A stretch of DNA of 64,000 nucleotides, from NCBI RefSeq assembly GCF_010131535.1, contig NZ_WUBS01000008.1, forward strand, positions 124,001-188,000, written 5' to 3'. How positions within the stretch are numbered: the first letter of the stretch is position 1; every line of letters begins with the position of its first letter. Under the pieces are notes generated by a model, which had not been told where the DNA came from, did no database searches, and saw nothing but the letters and a program-made list of their open reading frames with translations. The position numbers and the translations under genes are program-made. This document shows, one piece after another, positions 60,982 through 64,000 of this stretch. This stretch comes from Acerihabitans arboris (lineage in GTDB: Bacteria; Pseudomonadota; Gammaproteobacteria; Enterobacterales; Enterobacteriaceae).

Positions 60982-61092
60982 CTCTACCTGCTTATCTCAT
61001 TTTATTGGCAGCTTATCGTCAACATCCCTGTCTGTCCTCGATCGCGTACGCAATTGGACAATTTTCTTTAACTATTTTAGACGCTATTTACA

Positions 61093-62298
61093 CTATTGGC
61101 GATGAGCCGCTTCCCCGATCCTGGCAAAGCCGGCGGCCAGGTCGGCAATCAAATCATCGGTATTTTCCAGGCCGATATGTACCCTCACCAGGGTGCCGGT
61201 GAAATCGACGCCGCCGGCGGGGCGGATAGCCGCGATTTCCTCGGGCTGGTTGACCAGGATCAGCGATTCAAATCCGCCCCATGAATAGGCCATGCTGAAA
61301 TGAGTGAAGTGATCGAGAAAGTGCTCCAGCTGCGCCTGGCTGAGGCGCGCTTTCAGTACGAACGAGAACAGTCCGCTGGCGCCGGTAAAGTCACGGACAA
61401 AAAACGCGTGGCCCTTACAGCCGGGCAATGCCGGATGGTTGACCACCGCCACTTCCGGGCGCTCCGCCAGCCAGGAGGCCACCCGCATGCCGTTCTCGGC
61501 GTGCTGCTTGAGGCGCACGCCCAGGGTGCGCAGGCCGCGAGCGGCCATATAGGCGGTATCGGCGTCCACCATCTGTCCCATCAAATAGGATTGCTCGCGC
61601 AACTGGTCCCAGCAACGGGCATTGGCCACCGCGGTACCCAGCATGGCGTCGGAGTGGCCGATGATATATTTGGTACCCGCCTGGATCGAGATATCCACGC
61701 CCAGCGCCAGCGCCGGCAATAAAATGCCCGCCGCCCAGGTATTGTCGAGCATCACGACGATCTCGGGGTTGATCGCGCGCACGGCCTTGACGATGGCGGG
61801 GATGTCCTGCACTTCCATGGTGATCGATCCCGGAGACTCCAGGAATACCACCCGGGTATTCTCCTGGATCAAACCGGCGATCCCGTCGCCGATCAGCGGG
61901 TCGAACCAGGTGGTGGCGACATTCAGCTTGGCCAGGATATGGCGGCAAAAGTCGGTGGTCGGCTCATAGACGGACCCGGTCATCAGGATATGATCGCCCG
62001 CCGAGACAAACGAGAGGATGGCATTGGTCACCGCCGCCGCACCGCAGGGATAAAGGGCGCATCCCGCTCCGCCTTCCAGTTCCACCATGGCCTGCTGCAG
62101 GGAAAAATGGGTCAGGGTGCCGCGCCGGCCGTAGAACAGCTCTCCCTGGGCACGCCCGGCGGTAGCCTGTTTTTTGGCCTGGACCGAGTCAAAAACCAGC
62201 GACGACGCCCGCTGGATAACCGCGTTGACCGAACCCTGGGTGTATTTTTTATCTCTGCCGGCGGTAATTAATGCCGTCTCGATTTTCTTAGCCTTCAT
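61093..62298 (-). CDS. metC: Cystathionine beta-lyase
   Basis: A 401-residue PLP enzyme that splits cystathionine to homocysteine, pyruvate and ammonia in methionine synthesis. The PLP lysine is in [15 protein letters not shown], and [11 protein letters not shown] holds the PLP aspartate. Divergent from exbB as in E. coli. No tandem met box was found upstream, in contrast to the mtn genes in this window. Confidence 0.97.
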   Translation of the reverse strand: MKAKKIETALITAGRDKKYTQGSVNAVIQRASSLVFDSVQAKKQATAGRAQGELFYGRRGTLTHFSLQQAMVELEGGAGCALYPCGAAAVTNAILSFVSAGDHILMTGSVYEPTTDFCRHILAKLNVATTWFDPLIGDGIAGLIQENTRVVFLESPGSITMEVQDIPAIVKAVRAINPEIVVMLDNTWAAGILLPALALGVDISIQAGTKYIIGHSDAMLGTAVANARCWDQLREQSYLMGQMVDADTAYMAARGLRTLGVRLKQHAENGMRVASWLAERPEVAVVNHPALPGCKGHAFFVRDFTGASGLFSFVLKARLSQAQLEHFLDHFTHFSMAYSWGGFESLILVNQPEEIAAIRPAGGVDFTGTLVRVHIGLENTDDLIADLAAGFARIGEAAHRQ

Positions 62299-62718
62299 TA
62301 TCCACGCTACGCCTTTTGCTGAATGTAATTATTGAAGGGTCCACGGGCCGAACGATGCCCGTATCCGCCGTGCTACGTTAGCATGAATACGCGCCGGCGG
62401 CAGGCGTTTTGGCTGGCTTGAAACGATTTATAATAATATTAATGTTGCCGCCGGAAGCGGGTAAAGGGCTAACGTCGCCGCGCCAATAGGCGCTGTCCGT
62501 ATTTCGGCGGCGGAGTATTTGGCGCAATTGTTAATAAAGTTATATTCCACGGCGAGGCGTTATTGGATTGGTTATCCCAGACGGAAAAACACCGCATGTT
62601 TTCTCTGAATCGATAACGGTTGATACAAATAATAATGAGAACCACTATCAATTCCCGTCCTGTTTGCTATCATTCTGGCTGGATTATTCTCTGGTAAAGC
62701 TTTCGGTGGAGGCGCAGC
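62299..62718. other. Divergent region between metC and exbB
   Basis: 420 bases without a supported gene. It holds a Fur-type box toward exbB, small palindromes ACGGGC/GCCCGT (62343-62362) and TGCTA/TAGCA (62371-62383) toward metC, and AT-rich promoter-like DNA. A minus-strand open frame at 62469-62651 is not convincing. Confidence 0.6.
62631..62649. promoter_or_regulatory. Fur box upstream of exbB
   Basis: AATAATGAGAACCACTATC matches the 19-base Fur consensus GATAATGATAATCATTATC at 15 positions. It is 70 bases before exbB, consistent with iron repression of the TonB energising system. Confidence 0.8.
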
Positions 62719-63699
62719 GTGAAAATGGCTGTTTTAAATCTTGTCCAGGTGCTGTCCCGCAAGGCGCAGCGACGTACTTATTCATTATCCACAGTATTGC
62801 GCTGCGTATTAGCCGCGACGCTGCTGGTGTTTGGCCTGGCGGGCCAGGCCGCGGCCGCCGCGCCGGATGCCGCGCCGGCGCCGGTGGGAACCGCCGCCAC
62901 CGCCGCGCCGGAAGGTGAGAGCACGCCGCCAATGTTGCCCCAGGCCGCGCCTGTGGACGCATCCGGCCAGCCGTTGCTGCCGCAAATGGATTTGTCGGTC
63001 TGGGGTATGTATCAGCATGCCGATGTGGTGGTCAAGACGGTGATGATCGGATTGCTGATAGCGTCCATCGTCACCTGGGCGCTGTTTTTTGGTAAAAGCG
63101 CCGAACTGTCGTCGGCGAAGCGTCGCCTGCGCCGCGAGATGGCGGGACTGAGGGACGTGAGGAGCCTGGACGAGGCTTTTACGGTCGCGGCTACGTTTAA
63201 AGAGGCAAGCGTCGCCGGACGGCTGCTGGCCATGACGCAAAATGAGCTGGAACTGTCCGCTGATTCCAGCGACAACAACGGTATCAAGGAGCGCGTGGCT
63301 TTCCGGTTGGAACGCAGCGTCGCGGCCACCGGTCGCGCGATGGGCAAGGGGAACGGTTTCCTCGCCACCATCGGCGCCATTTCGCCGTTTATTGGTCTGT
63401 TTGGCACCGTTTGGGGCATCATGAACAGCTTTATCGGCATCGCCCATACCCAAACCACAAACCTGGCGGTAGTGGCGCCGGGCATTGCCGAGGCGCTGCT
63501 GGCCACGGCTATCGGCCTGTTTGCCGCTATCCCCGCCGTGGTTATTTATAATGTGTTTGCGCGGACTATCGCCGGCTATAAAGCGATGGTCGGGGATTGC
63601 GCCGCGCAGGTGTTACTGTCGCTGGGACGTGATTTGGATCTGGCCGCCAGCGCCGATCGACATACCGCGCAGCCTGTGGCAAAGTTCCGGGTAGGTTGA
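62719..63699 (+). CDS. exbB: TonB-system energiser ExbB (long form)
   Basis: A 326-residue inner-membrane proton-channel subunit that powers TonB with ExbD. A GTG start at 62719 is chosen because GGAGG lies six bases before it. A signal-like helix (about 28-48) and an Ala/Pro-rich periplasmic segment precede the conserved MotA/TolQ/ExbB core (from DLSVWGMYQHADVVVKTVMIGLL; later AIGLFAAIPAVVIYN). The shorter E. coli ExbB (244) lacks this extension; the long type is known in other proteobacteria. exbD starts 3 bases after the stop. Confidence 0.95.
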   Translation: MKMAVLNLVQVLSRKAQRRTYSLSTVLRCVLAATLLVFGLAGQAAAAAPDAAPAPVGTAATAAPEGESTPPMLPQAAPVDASGQPLLPQMDLSVWGMYQHADVVVKTVMIGLLIASIVTWALFFGKSAELSSAKRRLRREMAGLRDVRSLDEAFTVAATFKEASVAGRLLAMTQNELELSADSSDNNGIKERVAFRLERSVAATGRAMGKGNGFLATIGAISPFIGLFGTVWGIMNSFIGIAHTQTTNLAVVAPGIAEALLATAIGLFAAIPAVVIYNVFARTIAGYKAMVGDCAAQVLLSLGRDLDLAASADRHTAQPVAKFRVG

Positions 63700-63702
63700 G
63701 CG

Positions 63703-64000
63703 ATGGCAATGCACTTAAATGAAGATATCGACGGCGACGGTGAGATGCATGATATCAACGTGACGCCGTTTATCGACGTGATGTTGGTATTGCTGATTAT
63801 CTTTATGGTGGCCGCCCCTTTGGCGACGGTAGATATCCGGGTTGATTTGCCCAACTCTTCCGCCGCCCCGCAGCCACGGCCGGATAAGCCGGTTTACCTG
63901 TCGGTTAAAGGGGACAAGCAATTGTTTCTCGGCGAACGCCCCGTGTCGCTGGATACGCTGGCTACGTCGCTTGATCAGCAGACACAGGGCAATAAAGAGA
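63703..64000 (+). CDS. exbD: TonB-system energiser ExbD (partial)
   Basis: The first 99 codons of exbD; the gene continues beyond the window. The N-terminus ends in MHDINVTPFIDVMLVLLIIF, with the membrane aspartate essential for proton flow. A periplasmic part follows. It forms an operon with exbB and shares the Fur-controlled promoter. Confidence 0.95.
   Translation, partial: MAMHLNEDIDGDGEMHDINVTPFIDVMLVLLIIFMVAAPLATVDIRVDLPNSSAAPQPRPDKPVYLSVKGDKQLFLGERPVSLDTLATSLDQQTQGNKE

Noticed and set aside
62299-62420. A MetJ operator expected before metC
   Set aside because: No tandem AGACGTCT-like units could be found; only unrelated small palindromes are present.

Overview
This is a moderately GC-rich enterobacterial chromosome segment (Enterobacterales). 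The core gene order matches the Escherichia coli region from tRNA-Ile (ileX) through rpoD-dnaG-rpsU, glnE-hldE, ribB, tolC, parE and parC to metC-exbBD, and most core proteins have near-E. coli length. The genus cannot be fixed from sequence alone. A leucine-rich-repeat protein resembling type III effectors, plus the absence of some E. coli genes, hints at a host-associated Sodalis/Pectobacteriaceae-like lineage; this is inference.

Layout. 1-5994 is an AT-rich accessory flank on the 3' side of a tRNA-Ile(CAU) gene. It holds a chemoreceptor gene behind a sigma-28-type promoter, a DUF5680-like protein, an orphan IS66 TnpA-like ORF, a glutathione S-transferase and a small conserved protein, separated by long empty stretches. 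6205-23004 is core: mug, the rpsU-dnaG-rpoD macromolecular synthesis operon, tsaD, plsY, folB, uppP, cca, ygiM, ygiF, glnE and hldE. 23149-24607 is ubiK and ribB, the latter behind an FMN riboswitch. 24815-30232 is an insertion relative to E. coli: a long-type tehB and the nitric-oxide detoxification genes norVW, divergent from norR with a sigma-54 promoter and NorR-type sites between them. 30396-39563 returns to core: ygiD, ygiC, ygiB, tolC (mar/sox-type box), nudF-yqiB-cpdA-yqiA-parE.

Between parE and parC lies a second accessory block. It begins with a methionine-salvage cluster (mtnBCD, mtnA, mtnK) with MetJ-type boxes at both control regions. Then come a 27-codon YohP-like membrane peptide and a sugar-type ABC importer whose ATPase-permease genes are separated from the binding protein and an LVIVD beta-propeller gene by glpT. 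The promoter regions of the two importer halves share a 10-base sequence, and the ATPase promoter carries nested palindromes. The block ends with the leucine-rich-repeat protein, ygiN and mdaB. 53583-64000 is core: parC, plsC, ftsP, dkgA, yqhC (yqhD absent), yghB, metC, and exbB-exbD behind a Fur-type box; exbD runs off the window.

Functional themes are replication and segregation (dnaG, parC, parE), transcription (rpoD), tRNA maturation and modification (cca, tsaD), envelope phospholipid, undecaprenyl and LPS-heptose supply (plsY, plsC, uppP, hldE), nitrogen control (glnE), redox and NO stress (norVWR, mdaB, ygiN, dkgA), sulfur recycling (mtn, metC) and TonB energisation. Start codons were adjusted to ribosome-binding sites and family lengths where the longest open frame was clearly too long.
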